64,000 nucleotides of DNA, from the NCBI RefSeq assembly GCF_010728325.1, contig NZ_AP022570.1, positions 4,340,001-4,404,000 on the forward strand, written 5' to 3'. Source of the DNA: Mycolicibacterium poriferae. GTDB taxonomy: Bacteria > Actinomycetota > Actinomycetes > Mycobacteriales > Mycobacteriaceae. How positions within the stretch are numbered: the stretch's first letter is position 1; every line of letters begins with the position of its first letter. The notes beneath the pieces were generated by a model. The model saw nothing but the letters and a program-made list of their open reading frames with translations, did no database searches and was not told the origin of the DNA. Made by a program: the position numbers and the translations under genes. Positions 1-8,835 of the stretch are shown piece by piece.

Positions 1-75
1 ACCGGCTCAGAATTCTGCTGGCAGAGAGCGCACGTGCGATTCTGGGCCTGCGGTCCGGCACTCGAGGTGAACGTG

Positions 76-918
76 TCAGAGGCTAGTGCCGGCCGGCGCT
101 CGATCGGGCAGATCGACGGGCAGGGGCCCCACTGGTGTCTGTGGTAGGAACCGGCTGAGGCCATTGACGACGACGGCGCACAGCCCGATCGTCGCCAGCG
201 TCGCTATCCAGATCACCGGTACCGTCGCATGGCCGCCGTCGAGATGCATCGCGATGATCACGGGGGCACCGACGCCGAAGTTGGCCGCAAAGAAGGTCAT
301 CGGGAATACGACGAACAGGCTCAGCAACCCCCAGGCGCTCGACACCTGTCGCCATATCAGCACCGCCACCACGGTGAAGAGGACCACCTGGGTGCCTTCG
401 AGCACTCCGATCACCAGCGGATAGTTCCAGATCCGCGCCACGAAGGGACCGTAGTAGGTGTAGACGCCGGTGCCGGTCCCGATGATCTCGAACAGGCAGG
501 ACGCAGCGATTTCGATTCCCCAGACGGTGAACAGTCCGCGCCGCCCCAGCCGGCCCTCATAAATCCGCCGGCCGGCGTACAGGCAGGCGGTGGCGTAGAG
601 GATGACGTACCCGCTGTGTGTCCAGATCGGCTGCACCACACCGAAGGCCGAGAAATGCATGTATCCCGCCCCCGGCGCTCCCCCGGCCTGTGCATCGTAG
701 AACCACAGGTCGAACGCCACGTCGTAGAGCGGTTCCGCATACGCACCGACGCCGGCGGCCAGAATCGCGATCACGTAGAACGGAGTGCGCTGCTTACGGC
801 CCATCTGGACCGCGACGACCAGCATCACCGCCACGATCCCCCAGCTGAGCCAGGTGAAGATGCTCTGCCACACCAGGTCGAGTGGATGCTGCATCACGTC
901 GATGGGCATGCGTCCCAT
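76..918 (-). CDS. AveC-like polytopic membrane protein
   Basis: A 280-residue protein with about seven hydrophobic segments. Its layout recalls the AveC (spirocyclase-like) family: an E-P-L-Y-D-V motif in an early helix, an S-A-F-G...P-I-W segment, then Y-Y-G followed by W-N-Y-P-L before a late helix. The ATG at 918 is preceded by a GGAG ribosome site five bases away, so it is preferred over upstream in-frame starts. It diverges from the LLM oxidoreductase gene across a 227-base shared promoter region, which suggests a role in the same pathway. The family call is from remembered motif spacing only and the substrate is unknown. A plain conserved membrane protein is the alternative. Confidence 0.6.
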   Translation of the reverse strand: MGRMPIDVMQHPLDLVWQSIFTWLSWGIVAVMLVVAVQMGRKQRTPFYVIAILAAGVGAYAEPLYDVAFDLWFYDAQAGGAPGAGYMHFSAFGVVQPIWTHSGYVILYATACLYAGRRIYEGRLGRRGLFTVWGIEIAASCLFEIIGTGTGVYTYYGPFVARIWNYPLVIGVLEGTQVVLFTVVAVLIWRQVSSAWGLLSLFVVFPMTFFAANFGVGAPVIIAMHLDGGHATVPVIWIATLATIGLCAVVVNGLSRFLPQTPVGPLPVDLPDRAPAGTSL

Positions 919-1145
919 GGGTTCTCCTCGTGTCAAGCGCTCTTCGGGCCGCAGAGCGTCACTGCAGGCTAGCTACGCCGATACCGCTGCCACATTCCCA
1001 GTGGGGGGTAGGCCGGTGCCCCGTTGGGGGGATAGTCACGGCGCCGGCAACTCTCGGCACTGGCGACGCCTCACTGGGAGGATTTCGCTCCCCCAGAAGC
1101 GTGATCGGCGTTGGTCCGGCGGCGGCGTGCTGTCAGGCTGGCCGG
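919..1145. promoter_or_regulatory. divergent promoter region with repeated G-rich motif
   Basis: Spacer between divergent genes. It carries two similar elements about 25 bases apart: CCCAGTGGGGGGTAG (about 997-1011) and CCCGTTGGGGGGATAG (about 1020-1035). The core TGGGGGGATA recurs inverted at 3594-3608 in the next divergent spacer of the cluster. I read these as candidate operators, possibly for the two GAF-LuxR regulators at 8.8-11.1 kb. No clear -10/-35 pair was assigned. Confidence 0.4.
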
Positions 1146-2183
1146 ATGAAGATCGATACGAACATCGGCGGCTCGATCGACGGCACCGGCGGTGGCGAGC
1201 TCGGTGTTCTCGCCGACCAGTTAAGGACGGCAGAGAAACTGGGCTTTGACGGCGTGTGGTCGACGGAGGTGAGCCGCGATCCATTCCTGCCGTTGCTCCT
1301 CGCCGCCGACAGGTCCAGCACGCTGCAGATCGGTACCGCCGTCGCGGTGGCTTTCGCACGCAGCCCGATGACGACGGCCGCAGTGTCCTACGACCTCAAC
1401 ACGTTCAGCAACGGCCGATTCGTCCTCGGATTGGGTTCGCAGATCCGGGCCCACATCGAACGCCGCTTCGGCATGCCATGGTCGGCGCCCGCCGAGCGGA
1501 TGGCCGAATACATCCGCGCCCTGCACGCAATCTGGCACAGCTGGGAGACCGGCGAGAAGCTCGACTTCCGCGGCGAGCACTACCACCACACACTGATGAC
1601 GCCCATGTTCTGTCCAGAACCGAACCCGTACGGTCGGCCCCGCGTGATGGTGGCCGCTGTAGGCCCGAAGATGACCGCGGTGGCGGCGAAGATGGCCGAT
1701 GGGCTGCTGATTCACGGATTCACGACCAGGCGCTACCTCAGTGAGGTCACGGTGCCCATCGTCGAGGCCGGTCTGTCCGAACGCCGCTGGGCACGAGATT
1801 CATTCAGTACCGTCTATCCCGGACTGGTCATCACCGGCGACACCGAGGAGCGCTACGCGCGCGCCGTCGATCAGGTGCGCCGCCAGATCGCGTTCTACGG
1901 AGCCACTCCGGCCTACCGCGCGGTGCTCGACCTGCACGGCTGGGGCGACCTGCACACCGAGTTCCACCGTCTTTCGCGGCGTGGTGACTGGGCGACGATG
2001 ACCGGTCTGATCGACGACGACGTCCTGGACACGTTCGCGGTCTCCGGGGCTCCCGATGCCGTAGGGAGACGAATCGTCGAGCGCTTCGCCGGCCTGGTGG
2101 ACCGATTCACCCTGTACACGCCGTACCCCCTCGATGATCTGGCGCGGGCGGCCATCATCGAGGGGGTACGCGCGGTGCGCTAG
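1146..2183 (+). CDS. LLM-class F420-dependent oxidoreductase (TIGR03617-like)
   Basis: A 345-residue luciferase-like (TIM-barrel) oxidoreductase beginning MKIDTNIGGS. It has typical landmarks: an early G-F-D-G-V-W, a region listing cofactor-contacting residues (I-G-T-A-V-A-V-A-F-A-R-S-P) near residue 60, and G-R-F-V-L-G-L-G-S-Q near 95. The overall pattern matches the mycobacterial TIGR03617 subfamily assigned to F420. The reading frame stays open upstream, but residues before 1146 do not look like the family, so this ATG is chosen. It would oxidise or oxygenate a small organic substrate in the cytosol. It is the first forward gene of the catabolic cluster and ends 22 bases from the convergent acyl-CoA dehydrogenase. 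F420 versus FMN cannot be decided from sequence alone. Confidence 0.85.
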   Translation: MKIDTNIGGSIDGTGGGELGVLADQLRTAEKLGFDGVWSTEVSRDPFLPLLLAADRSSTLQIGTAVAVAFARSPMTTAAVSYDLNTFSNGRFVLGLGSQIRAHIERRFGMPWSAPAERMAEYIRALHAIWHSWETGEKLDFRGEHYHHTLMTPMFCPEPNPYGRPRVMVAAVGPKMTAVAAKMADGLLIHGFTTRRYLSEVTVPIVEAGLSERRWARDSFSTVYPGLVITGDTEERYARAVDQVRRQIAFYGATPAYRAVLDLHGWGDLHTEFHRLSRRGDWATMTGLIDDDVLDTFAVSGAPDAVGRRIVERFAGLVDRFTLYTPYPLDDLARAAIIEGVRAVR

Positions 2184-2205
2184 GCCTGCGCAAGGCCGGC
2201 TCGAG

Positions 2206-3450
2206 TTATGAAGCGGACTCTGCGGCCGCGGACTCCAGCAGGAACTGCCCGATGTAGGTCCGCGTCTGATCCGCGTTGAGCGGCTGGAACATCGACGCCG
2301 CCGAATCGCGGTAGAGACGCTCGAAGATCGTGCCGTGCCGGAACGACGATCCGCCGATCATGCTCATGGCGTGGCGCGACATGTGCATGACGTTGTCGGC
2401 GATGAAGGTCTTCGCCAGGCCGAGGTACGGGAAGCGCAGTTCCGGCGCCCAGAGCTTGTCCTTGCCGTCGAGAAGGTCCTGGCAGGTCTGGTAGAGCACC
2501 CGCCGCGAGCACTCCACGCGTGAGGCCATGTCACCGATGCCGTCGATGACGTGGCCGACGCTCTTGACCTCGGTGTCGGCGGCGACGATCGCACCGAAGG
2601 TGGCGCCGAGGTGCTTCTTCGACAACGCTTTGACCGACTCCTCCAGGATGCGCTGCTGCATGCCGAGGTAGATGCTCGCGAACATCAGCGAGGCCCACTC
2701 GAGCGTCCCGAACGCCCCTGACCGCCAGTGTGATACGAAGCCATCCTCGGGAATGAAGAACCCGTCGAAAACGATGGTCTGAGTCCCGGTTGCGTGCATG
2801 CCCAGCGCATTCCACGTCTTCTCGATCCGGATCCCGTCGCCGACCCCGTTCTCGTCGACATCGAAGTCGGCGATGAACAGCTTCTCCGCGGCGACTCGTC
2901 CGTCGAACGTGTCGGGCAGGTTGCCGTCGGCATCGGTTTCGGTCGCATTCGTAGTGATGATGTCGGCGGCTTCACACAGCGTTCCCCAGGTCTTCTTGCC
3001 GTACAGCCGCCAGCCGCCGCCCTGCTGCGGAACGGCCTGCATGTCGGCGAGGCCGGAGAACCCGGCGCGCTGCTCGGAGAACGGGCCGAACATCAGCTCG
3101 CCGTCGGCGACCCTGCCGAGCCAGTACTTGTTCTGTTCCTCACTCATCAGGTTTCCGGCGATGCCGACCATGATGTAGTGCATGTTGTAGGCGAGGGTGA
3201 TCGCCGAGTCGCCTTTGGACATCTCCGAGACCACCTTGGAGACCTGCAGGATGTTGCCGCCCGGGCCGCCGAAGGCCTTGGGCACCGGCAGCGCACCCAG
3301 ACCTGATTTCTTGAAGACCTCGATCGACGGGTAGGCGAAGGTGTTCGACTTGTCGTACTCGGGCCCGATCTCCCGGAAGAACTGCGAGACCTCCTGCGCC
3401 TTGGCGAAGTACGGTGCGAAGTCTTCGTCCGTCAAATCCTGTTCCAGCAT
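2206..3450 (-). CDS. acyl-CoA dehydrogenase family protein
   Basis: A 414-residue flavoprotein of the acyl-CoA dehydrogenase fold: an N-terminal helical domain, a middle beta domain (F-S-E-Q-R-A-G-F-S-G, then K-K-T-W-G) and a C-terminal helical bundle ending R-D-S-A-A-S-M-F-Q-P. It would introduce an alpha,beta double bond into an acyl-CoA. The S-M-I-G-G-S-S-F-R-H-G stretch replaces the usual I-x-G-G-x-G-Y motif, so it is a divergent subfamily and could be a flavin monooxygenase-type member. The ATG at 3450 has AGGGAG at good distance; an in-frame GTG six bases upstream would abut that site. Divergent from the SnoaL-like genes. Confidence 0.85.
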   Translation of the reverse strand: MLEQDLTDEDFAPYFAKAQEVSQFFREIGPEYDKSNTFAYPSIEVFKKSGLGALPVPKAFGGPGGNILQVSKVVSEMSKGDSAITLAYNMHYIMVGIAGNLMSEEQNKYWLGRVADGELMFGPFSEQRAGFSGLADMQAVPQQGGGWRLYGKKTWGTLCEAADIITTNATETDADGNLPDTFDGRVAAEKLFIADFDVDENGVGDGIRIEKTWNALGMHATGTQTIVFDGFFIPEDGFVSHWRSGAFGTLEWASLMFASIYLGMQQRILEESVKALSKKHLGATFGAIVAADTEVKSVGHVIDGIGDMASRVECSRRVLYQTCQDLLDGKDKLWAPELRFPYLGLAKTFIADNVMHMSRHAMSMIGGSSFRHGTIFERLYRDSAASMFQPLNADQTRTYIGQFLLESAAAESAS

Positions 3451-3699
3451 TGTCACTCCCTAACGGTGGTGTGCGATTCGCACTGATGCTGCCGAGCAAC
3501 AAGGGTGGCCACACCCCTCTCAAGGGGTAACTGGATCCAGCTTCGGGGGAAACCTCGCTGGTCGAGGCGCCCTGCAAGAGACATACGTCACGCGGTATCC
3601 CCCCATGGAGCGCTCCGTTTCCCCCTCTCGATAGTCGTCGCGCGCTCGGCGCATCCATAGCGTTGGACCCGTCGTGCACCACCAGCGAGGAGAATCGAT
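3451..3699. promoter_or_regulatory. divergent promoter region with G-rich motif and short palindrome
   Basis: Spacer between the acyl-CoA dehydrogenase (minus) and the SnoaL-ligase operon (plus). At 3594-3608 it holds GGTATCCCCCCATGG, whose complement contains the TGGGGGGATA core also seen near 1025-1034. At 3513-3528 there is a perfect ACCCCT-CTCA-AGGGGT palindrome. Both are candidate regulator sites. The plus-strand gene has GGAG eight bases before its ATG. Confidence 0.4.
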
Positions 3700-4152
3700 A
3701 TGAGCCACTTTTTCGCCGTCAAATGGTTGAAGGCGTTCCGGGAAAGCCCTGAGGCTGTCGTCGCCCTGTACGCCGACGAATTCTTGTTCGAGGATCCGAT
3801 CCTCGCCCAGAAGATCACATCCCGGGAGGAACTGCTGCGAGTGTTCGCACCCTACGCGAACAAGGACACCGAGAACGGGATCGGCATCAACAACTTCCGC
3901 ATCGACGAGGTCATCGGTGACGAGCAGGCCGCGGTCTACCGCTGGACGTGGCAGGCCCCCACCGCCGGCGCGTTCGTCGGCGTGCCGACCAACGGAAAGG
4001 TGCCCGGTGCGCGCGGGATCACCTTCCACATCTACGACGCCGACGGTCGCATCAAGCGTGAAGCGAGCTTCTGGGACGTCACCACCGCTGTTCACGATCT
4101 GGGCCTACCCGTCGATCCGACGGCTGTGGCCAAGATGCCGGCCCTGGTCTGA
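3700..4152 (+). CDS. SnoaL/NTF2-like protein (first of a tandem pair)
   Basis: A 150-residue small alpha+beta protein of the NTF2/SnoaL type. Early helices contain W-L-K-A-F-R-E-S and V-A-L-Y-A-D-E-F; the end is strands such as G-R-I-K-R-E-A-S-F-W-D-V. Relatives act as isomerases, cyclases, hydratases or small ligand-binding subunits. It shares Y-A-N-K-D-T-x-N-G-x-G-I and R-G-I-T-x-H-x-x-D-x-D-G-R-I with the next gene, so the two are tandem duplicates. It opens a same-strand operon (SnoaL, SnoaL, acyl-CoA ligase, aldehyde dehydrogenase, LLM-like, flavin reductase). The substrate is unknown. Confidence 0.8.
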   Translation: MSHFFAVKWLKAFRESPEAVVALYADEFLFEDPILAQKITSREELLRVFAPYANKDTENGIGINNFRIDEVIGDEQAAVYRWTWQAPTAGAFVGVPTNGKVPGARGITFHIYDADGRIKREASFWDVTTAVHDLGLPVDPTAVAKMPALV

Positions 4153-4163
4153 GAGGAACAACA

Positions 4164-4676
4164 ATGAGCCTGGACACCTCCCTGGCCGCCGAGCACGCTG
4201 CCCGGTGGGCCAACACCCTCACCTCCGACACCGCTGCCGCGGTGGATCTCTACGCCGACGACATGGTCTACGACGACCACGCCGATTCTGACCACATGAT
4301 CGACACGGCGATCACCAAGGCTGAACTCGAGCCCAAGTTGGCGCCGTATGCCAACAAGGACACCGGCAACGGGGTGGGCATCCACTCCTTCACCGCCACC
4401 GAGGCGTTCCAGCTGGCAGGCGTCAACGGCGATCCGGCCGTGGTCATCCTCTGGGATTGGACCGGCGAGAGTCTCACCACGTTCCGCGGGGTGCCGACCG
4501 CGGGTAAGACCCTGAGCACACGTGGGATCACCTGGCACCAGCTCGATGGCGACGGCCGGATCGTGCGAGAGACCACCTACTGGAACGACACCCCGGTGCT
4601 CCAGGAACTGGGTCTGCCCGTCATCACGCCGGAGTACTGGGTCGAAGGGTTCGACCCCGCCTCGCTGACACAGTAA
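4164..4676 (+). CDS. SnoaL/NTF2-like protein (second of a tandem pair)
   Basis: A 170-residue paralogue of the preceding gene, 11 bases downstream of it, with AGAGGAAC before the ATG. It keeps the conserved Y-A-N-K-D-T-G-N-G-V-G-I and S-T-R-G-I-T-W-H segments and adds about 20 C-terminal residues. An early D-D-H-A-D-S-D-H stretch is rich in acidic and His residues and could line the pocket. Divergence between the copies suggests a heterodimer or two successive steps. No metal-dependent hydroxylase motif was recognised. The function is inferred only from fold and operon context. Confidence 0.8.
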   Translation: MSLDTSLAAEHAARWANTLTSDTAAAVDLYADDMVYDDHADSDHMIDTAITKAELEPKLAPYANKDTGNGVGIHSFTATEAFQLAGVNGDPAVVILWDWTGESLTTFRGVPTAGKTLSTRGITWHQLDGDGRIVRETTYWNDTPVLQELGLPVITPEYWVEGFDPASLTQ

Positions 4677-4690
4677 GGAGCTCGTCGACC

Positions 4691-6295
4691 GTGACCTCGT
4701 CGCACACCGGAACCTGGGGCGTGTTGCCCGACGTACTCGATCGCGCGTGCACCTACTACGCCGATCGGGTAGCGATCATCGAAGACGACCGCAGCATCAC
4801 CTACCGCGAGATGTTGCTGTGGCGCAATCGGATCGCCAACGCCCTGGTCGGTCTCGGCGTGCAGAAGGGCGATCGGATCGGCCTGCTGATGCCCAATTGT
4901 CTGGAGTTCATCCCGGTCCAGCAGGCAGTGTGGGCGGCGGGCGCGGTGTTGGTGCAGATGCCGACGCGCGCCGCCGCCGACGGGTTCCGCTCCAATCTGG
5001 CACAGACCGACGCCACTGTGCTGGTCTACCACGCGAAGTTCGAGGATGCGGTCGCCTCGATCCGCGACGAGCTGCCCAAGCTCCAGACGCTCATCCGGGT
5101 GGGCGAGACGGCCCAGCCTTCCCTCGATGCGCTCGAATTCGCCTCGGTGGTCACCGCCGCATCCGACTCCCGGCCGGCGGTGGCCATCGACGAACACGAC
5201 GAGGCGTACGTGTTGTTCACCTCGGGAAGTACCGGGGAGCCCAAGGGCGTTGTCAACTCCCACTTCACCTGGAGCTACTACGCGATCTCGGCTGGGCTCG
5301 AGATCGGCGACATCCGGTTCGGTGAGGTGTTCGCCCACGGCGCGCCATTGACCCACTTCACGCAGATCTTCGCGATCCCCACGTTCATCCGCGGCGGTAC
5401 CAACGTCATGCTGCCGGGTCTGGAGGTGGAGTCCCTGCTGAGCAACATCGAACGGCACCGGGTCACCGCCACCGCGGTCGTGCCCACCATCATCTATCTG
5501 TTGCTGGATCACCCGAACCGCGACGAGTTCGACATCTCCAGCCTCCAGACGGCCATCTATGCCGGCGCGCCGATGGCGCCCGAACGGCTCCGCCAGGCGC
5601 TCGACTCCTTCGGCCCGATCTTCATCCAGACCTATGCAGGCACTGAGCAGGGCTACATCTCCTGCCTACGGAAGCACGAACACCTCTCGGAACCAGCAGA
5701 ATCCGATCAAGAGTGGGTATCCCGACTCGCATCGGCCGGACGTCCGATGTTCGCCGCCCAGGTCAGCATCCAGGATGACCACGACAACCCGGTGCCAATC
5801 GGCGAGGTCGGCGAGATCTGCTCGCGCCAGCTCGGCCAGATGCGCAGCTACCTCGATCCGCAACGCAACGCCGAGACCGTGCGCGACGGCTGGGTGCACA
5901 CCGGGGACATCGGTCGCATCGATGAGGACGGCTACCTCTATCTGGTGGACCGCAAGAAGGACATGGTCGTCAGCGGCGGCTTCAACGTCTTTCCTCGCCA
6001 GGTCGAAGACGTGCTCTGCACCCACGCCACCGTGGCTCAGGCGGCGGTGATCGGGATACCGCACGAGAAGTGGGGCGAGGCAGTCCTCGCCGTGGTGGTC
6101 ACCCGGCCCGGGGAGCTCACCGACAGCCGCCTCGAAGCGGAGCTCATCGCCCACGTCAAGTCGGCGCTCGGCAGCGTTCCCGCACCGAAGCAGATCCTGT
6201 TCACCGAAGCACTGCCGTTGAACCCAGCCGGCAAGGTCGACAAGAAAGCCCTCCGTAAACCGTACTGGCAGAACCAGACCCGACAGGTTGGATGA
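4691..6295 (+). CDS. acyl-CoA synthetase (AMP-forming, ANL superfamily)
   Basis: A 534-residue adenylate-forming ligase starting at GTG, 14 bases after the previous stop, with AAGGAG upstream. The P-loop F-T-S-G-S-T-G-E-P-K-G-V lies near residue 180, followed by Y-A-G-T-E-Q-G and the H-T-G-D-I-G-R-I-D hinge region. The catalytic Lys sits in the C-terminal N-P-A-G-K-V-D-K-K motif. It would activate a carboxylic acid to an acyl-AMP and transfer it to CoA. Next to an aldehyde dehydrogenase and upstream of a carboxylase operon, it probably makes the CoA ester that enters the pathway. Confidence 0.9.
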   Translation: MTSSHTGTWGVLPDVLDRACTYYADRVAIIEDDRSITYREMLLWRNRIANALVGLGVQKGDRIGLLMPNCLEFIPVQQAVWAAGAVLVQMPTRAAADGFRSNLAQTDATVLVYHAKFEDAVASIRDELPKLQTLIRVGETAQPSLDALEFASVVTAASDSRPAVAIDEHDEAYVLFTSGSTGEPKGVVNSHFTWSYYAISAGLEIGDIRFGEVFAHGAPLTHFTQIFAIPTFIRGGTNVMLPGLEVESLLSNIERHRVTATAVVPTIIYLLLDHPNRDEFDISSLQTAIYAGAPMAPERLRQALDSFGPIFIQTYAGTEQGYISCLRKHEHLSEPAESDQEWVSRLASAGRPMFAAQVSIQDDHDNPVPIGEVGEICSRQLGQMRSYLDPQRNAETVRDGWVHTGDIGRIDEDGYLYLVDRKKDMVVSGGFNVFPRQVEDVLCTHATVAQAAVIGIPHEKWGEAVLAVVVTRPGELTDSRLEAELIAHVKSALGSVPAPKQILFTEALPLNPAGKVDKKALRKPYWQNQTRQVG

Positions 6296-6311
6296 CCGAG
6301 GAGACCATGCA

Positions 6312-7814
6312 ATGACCAGTCACTACTCGCTCTACATCGACGGCAAGTGGGTCGATACCGAGGAGAACTACGAGATCTGCAGCCCCGCGACCGAGGAGTT
6401 GGTGGCGACCGTCGCGAAGGGGGGCATCAGCCACGTCGACGCAGCAGTGTCCGCGGCTCAGGGCGCCTTCGACGAAGGAACCTGGCGACGCACCCCGCCG
6501 GCGGAGCGAGCGGCGCTGATCAACACCGTCGCCGAGCGGTTGACGGCACGCATCGACGAGCTCGCCGCACTGCAGTCCCGCGAGAACGGTGCCACGGTCC
6601 GCATCACCGGTGCCCTGCACGTCGGCCTGTCGGCCGCCCAACTGCAGTACGTCGCAGCGATCGCCGGCGACTACCCCTGGGAGAGCGAAGGCCCCGTGAT
6701 CGAACCGATACCGGCTGCCGGCATTGTCGTGCGCCAGCCTATCGGGGTCGTCGCCGCCATCGTGCCCTGGAACATCCCGCTGCTGACCACCGTCTGGAAG
6801 ATCGGCCCGGCGCTGGCTGCCGGGAACTCGGTGGTGCTCAAGCCTGACGAGCACGCCCCGCTGCTGCCGCTGGAACTGGCTCGCGAGTTCGACGCGGCAG
6901 GCCTGCCACCCGGTGTCCTCAACGTCGTGACCGGTGACGGTGAGCCGGTCGGGGCCCATCTGTCCGGCCATCCCGGTGTGCGCAAAGTCGCCTTCACCGG
7001 TTCGACGGCTGTCGGTAAGAGCATCCTGCGCCAGTCAGCGGACACTGTCCGGGGCGTCACCCTCGAACTGGGCGGAAAGGGCGCCAACATCATCCTCGAC
7101 GATGCCGACCTCGACATGGCCGTGGACGGGGCATTGTTCGCCTGCATGGCCAACAACGGTGAGGCGTGCGAGGCCGGAACCCGTCTACTCATCCCCGCGG
7201 CGCAGCGGGACGCGATCGTCACGAAGCTGGTGGCCCGCGGGGCGACGTTGCAGCTGGGTGACCCGCTGGCACCGACAACTCATGTGGGCCCGATCATCTC
7301 CGCGCATCAACGGGACCGCATCCTGGAGTATTTCCGTATCGCCATGCAAGAAGGGGCCACCGTGGCGCTGGGCGGCGGGACACCCACCGGCCCAGGTTTC
7401 GACAAGGGTTACTGGATCGAGCCGACGATCTTCGTCGATGTCACCAACGACATGCGGATCGCCCGCGAGGAGGTCTTCGGCCCGGTCCTGGTCGTGCTGA
7501 CCTACGAGTCCGACGCCGACGCGATCCGGATCGCCAACGACACGAACTACGGCCTCTCGGCTGGTGTCTGGGGCACCGAGGAACGTGCGCTGGCTGTTGC
7601 ACGGGAACTCGACTCCGGCATGGTGTGGGTGAACAACTGGCACGTGATCCACCCGGCCTACCCGTTCGGCGGATTCAAGGAGAGCGGACTGGGCCGGGAG
7701 GGGGGCCCGCACGCGATCGACGAATATGTCGAGGAGAAGTTCATCTCGCTCGACCGCTCCGGGGGGATCGAGAACAAGGCCTTCGCCATTGTGATCGATC
7801 CCGCGGCGACATGA
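6312..7814 (+). CDS. aldehyde dehydrogenase (NAD(P)+-dependent)
   Basis: A 500-residue ALDH-superfamily enzyme. Visible landmarks are the P-W-N-I-P-L and K-P-D-E-H-A cofactor region, F-T-G-S-T-A-V-G-K, the catalytic-Glu segment L-E-L-G-G-K-G, and E-E-V-F-G-P. In the nucleophile region the sequence reads N-N-G-E-A-C-E-A-G, where the Cys is expected. It would oxidise an aldehyde to the acid used by the upstream ligase. ATG 6312 matches the family start ([13 protein letters not shown]). The stop overlaps a possible ATG of the next gene, consistent with one operon. Confidence 0.9.
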   Translation: MTSHYSLYIDGKWVDTEENYEICSPATEELVATVAKGGISHVDAAVSAAQGAFDEGTWRRTPPAERAALINTVAERLTARIDELAALQSRENGATVRITGALHVGLSAAQLQYVAAIAGDYPWESEGPVIEPIPAAGIVVRQPIGVVAAIVPWNIPLLTTVWKIGPALAAGNSVVLKPDEHAPLLPLELAREFDAAGLPPGVLNVVTGDGEPVGAHLSGHPGVRKVAFTGSTAVGKSILRQSADTVRGVTLELGGKGANIILDDADLDMAVDGALFACMANNGEACEAGTRLLIPAAQRDAIVTKLVARGATLQLGDPLAPTTHVGPIISAHQRDRILEYFRIAMQEGATVALGGGTPTGPGFDKGYWIEPTIFVDVTNDMRIAREEVFGPVLVVLTYESDADAIRIANDTNYGLSAGVWGTEERALAVARELDSGMVWVNNWHVIHPAYPFGGFKESGLGREGGPHAIDEYVEEKFISLDRSGGIENKAFAIVIDPAAT

Positions 7815-7891
7815 CCTCCGCAGTGGCATCCGCAGTGCCGGCCGTCCGCCTGTCCGCTCCACCGCTGCAGCAACGACCTTCAGGAGTAGCG

Positions 7892-8335
7892 ATGCACTAC
7901 GACGTCGCTGTACCCGATCCGGTCCGGGTGATCGTGGCCGACAGCGTCGGGGTGGCGGTCGACGCAGCGGGCGAATTCGTCCGGGTGCGCGGCGAAGACC
8001 TGCGGCTCGTCGCACAGCGCGCGAATGCGGCGCGCACCGAGCACCCGGGCCGGACCGTGCTCGTCGACATCGACGTCGTCGTCGACGACACCGCGGCGGG
8101 CGCACGACGACAGGTCGCCGACGCGGGGGTGTCGGCCGCAGCCGGAACTCTCACCTACATCGGTACCCCCACCGGCCTCGCCGGATTGATCGCCGACATC
8201 CACGCCCTGGGCCTCTGCGACGGCGCCGTGCTGCGGCCGCTGCTGCCGGGCGTCGCCGAGGTGATCCGCGCCCGGGTCCTGCCCGAGCTCGACACGATGG
8301 GGCTGACGGCGCCCCGGGAATCGTGGCCGGCATGA
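7892..8335 (+). CDS. short protein resembling the C-terminal part of LLM flavin monooxygenases
   Basis: A 147-residue protein from ATG 7892, which has CAGGAG six bases upstream. An alternative ATG at 7811 overlaps the aldehyde dehydrogenase stop (ATGA) and would give 174 residues. The last 55 residues ([14 protein letters not shown]...L-L-P-G...[10 protein letters not shown]) resemble the end of NtaA/SnaA-type LLM monooxygenases. The N-terminal TIM-barrel half is absent. It overlaps the flavin reductase gene by four bases, so it is probably co-translated with it. Either a reduced stand-alone subunit or a remnant; the open frame and good ribosome site favour an expressed protein. Confidence 0.55.
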   Translation: MHYDVAVPDPVRVIVADSVGVAVDAAGEFVRVRGEDLRLVAQRANAARTEHPGRTVLVDIDVVVDDTAAGARRQVADAGVSAAAGTLTYIGTPTGLAGLIADIHALGLCDGAVLRPLLPGVAEVIRARVLPELDTMGLTAPRESWPA

Positions 8336-8829
8336 CGGTGACTGCCGAGTCCTACCGCGCCGCCCTGCGCCGCCACCCCGCCGGCGTGGCGATCATCACG
8401 CTCGCCGGCGAGGCCGGACCGGTCGGGTTCACCGCCACGTCGCTGACTTCGTTGTCACTGGACCCACCGCTGGTCTGTTTCAACATCACTCACACTTCCT
8501 CGAGCATCGAGGCGCTCCGCAAGGCGGAATCAGCCGTCGTGCACATCCTGGGCGAGCACCAGATCGACCTGGCGCGCCGATTCTCCCGATCCGCCGAACT
8601 CAGATTCGCCGACGGCGGGTCATGGACCGAGCTCGACAGTGGCGAGCCGCTCCTGCGCGGCACTCCGACATGGATGAGAGTCACCGTGCAGCAACTGATC
8701 CCGGCGGGCGACTCGACGCTGGTGATCGGTGCCGTCACCCGGATCCAGTGCGGCGACAGTGCGCCGCCGCCGCTGATCTATCACAACGGCGAATTCCTGG
8801 CGACGTCACCGCTGCCGGAGCAGCGATGA
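8332..8829 (+). CDS. flavin reductase (NtaB/DIM6-like)
   Basis: A 165-residue flavin reductase-like domain protein: [10 protein letters not shown] near the N-terminus, then [17 protein letters not shown] and a C-terminal P-L-I-Y-H-N-G-E-F segment. These proteins use NAD(P)H to reduce FMN or FAD for a partner monooxygenase. The ATG overlaps the previous stop (ATGA). It is the last gene of the SnoaL-ligase-ALDH operon, and likely supplies reduced flavin to an LLM-type oxygenase of the cluster. Six bases separate it from the convergent LuxR gene. Confidence 0.85.
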   Translation: MTVTAESYRAALRRHPAGVAIITLAGEAGPVGFTATSLTSLSLDPPLVCFNITHTSSSIEALRKAESAVVHILGEHQIDLARRFSRSAELRFADGGSWTELDSGEPLLRGTPTWMRVTVQQLIPAGDSTLVIGAVTRIQCGDSAPPPLIYHNGEFLATSPLPEQR

Positions 8830-8835
8830 CCGCGC

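Noticed and set aside
1..75. Possible gene or end of a gene at the left edge
   Set aside because: Frames are short and without resemblance; nothing can be supported.
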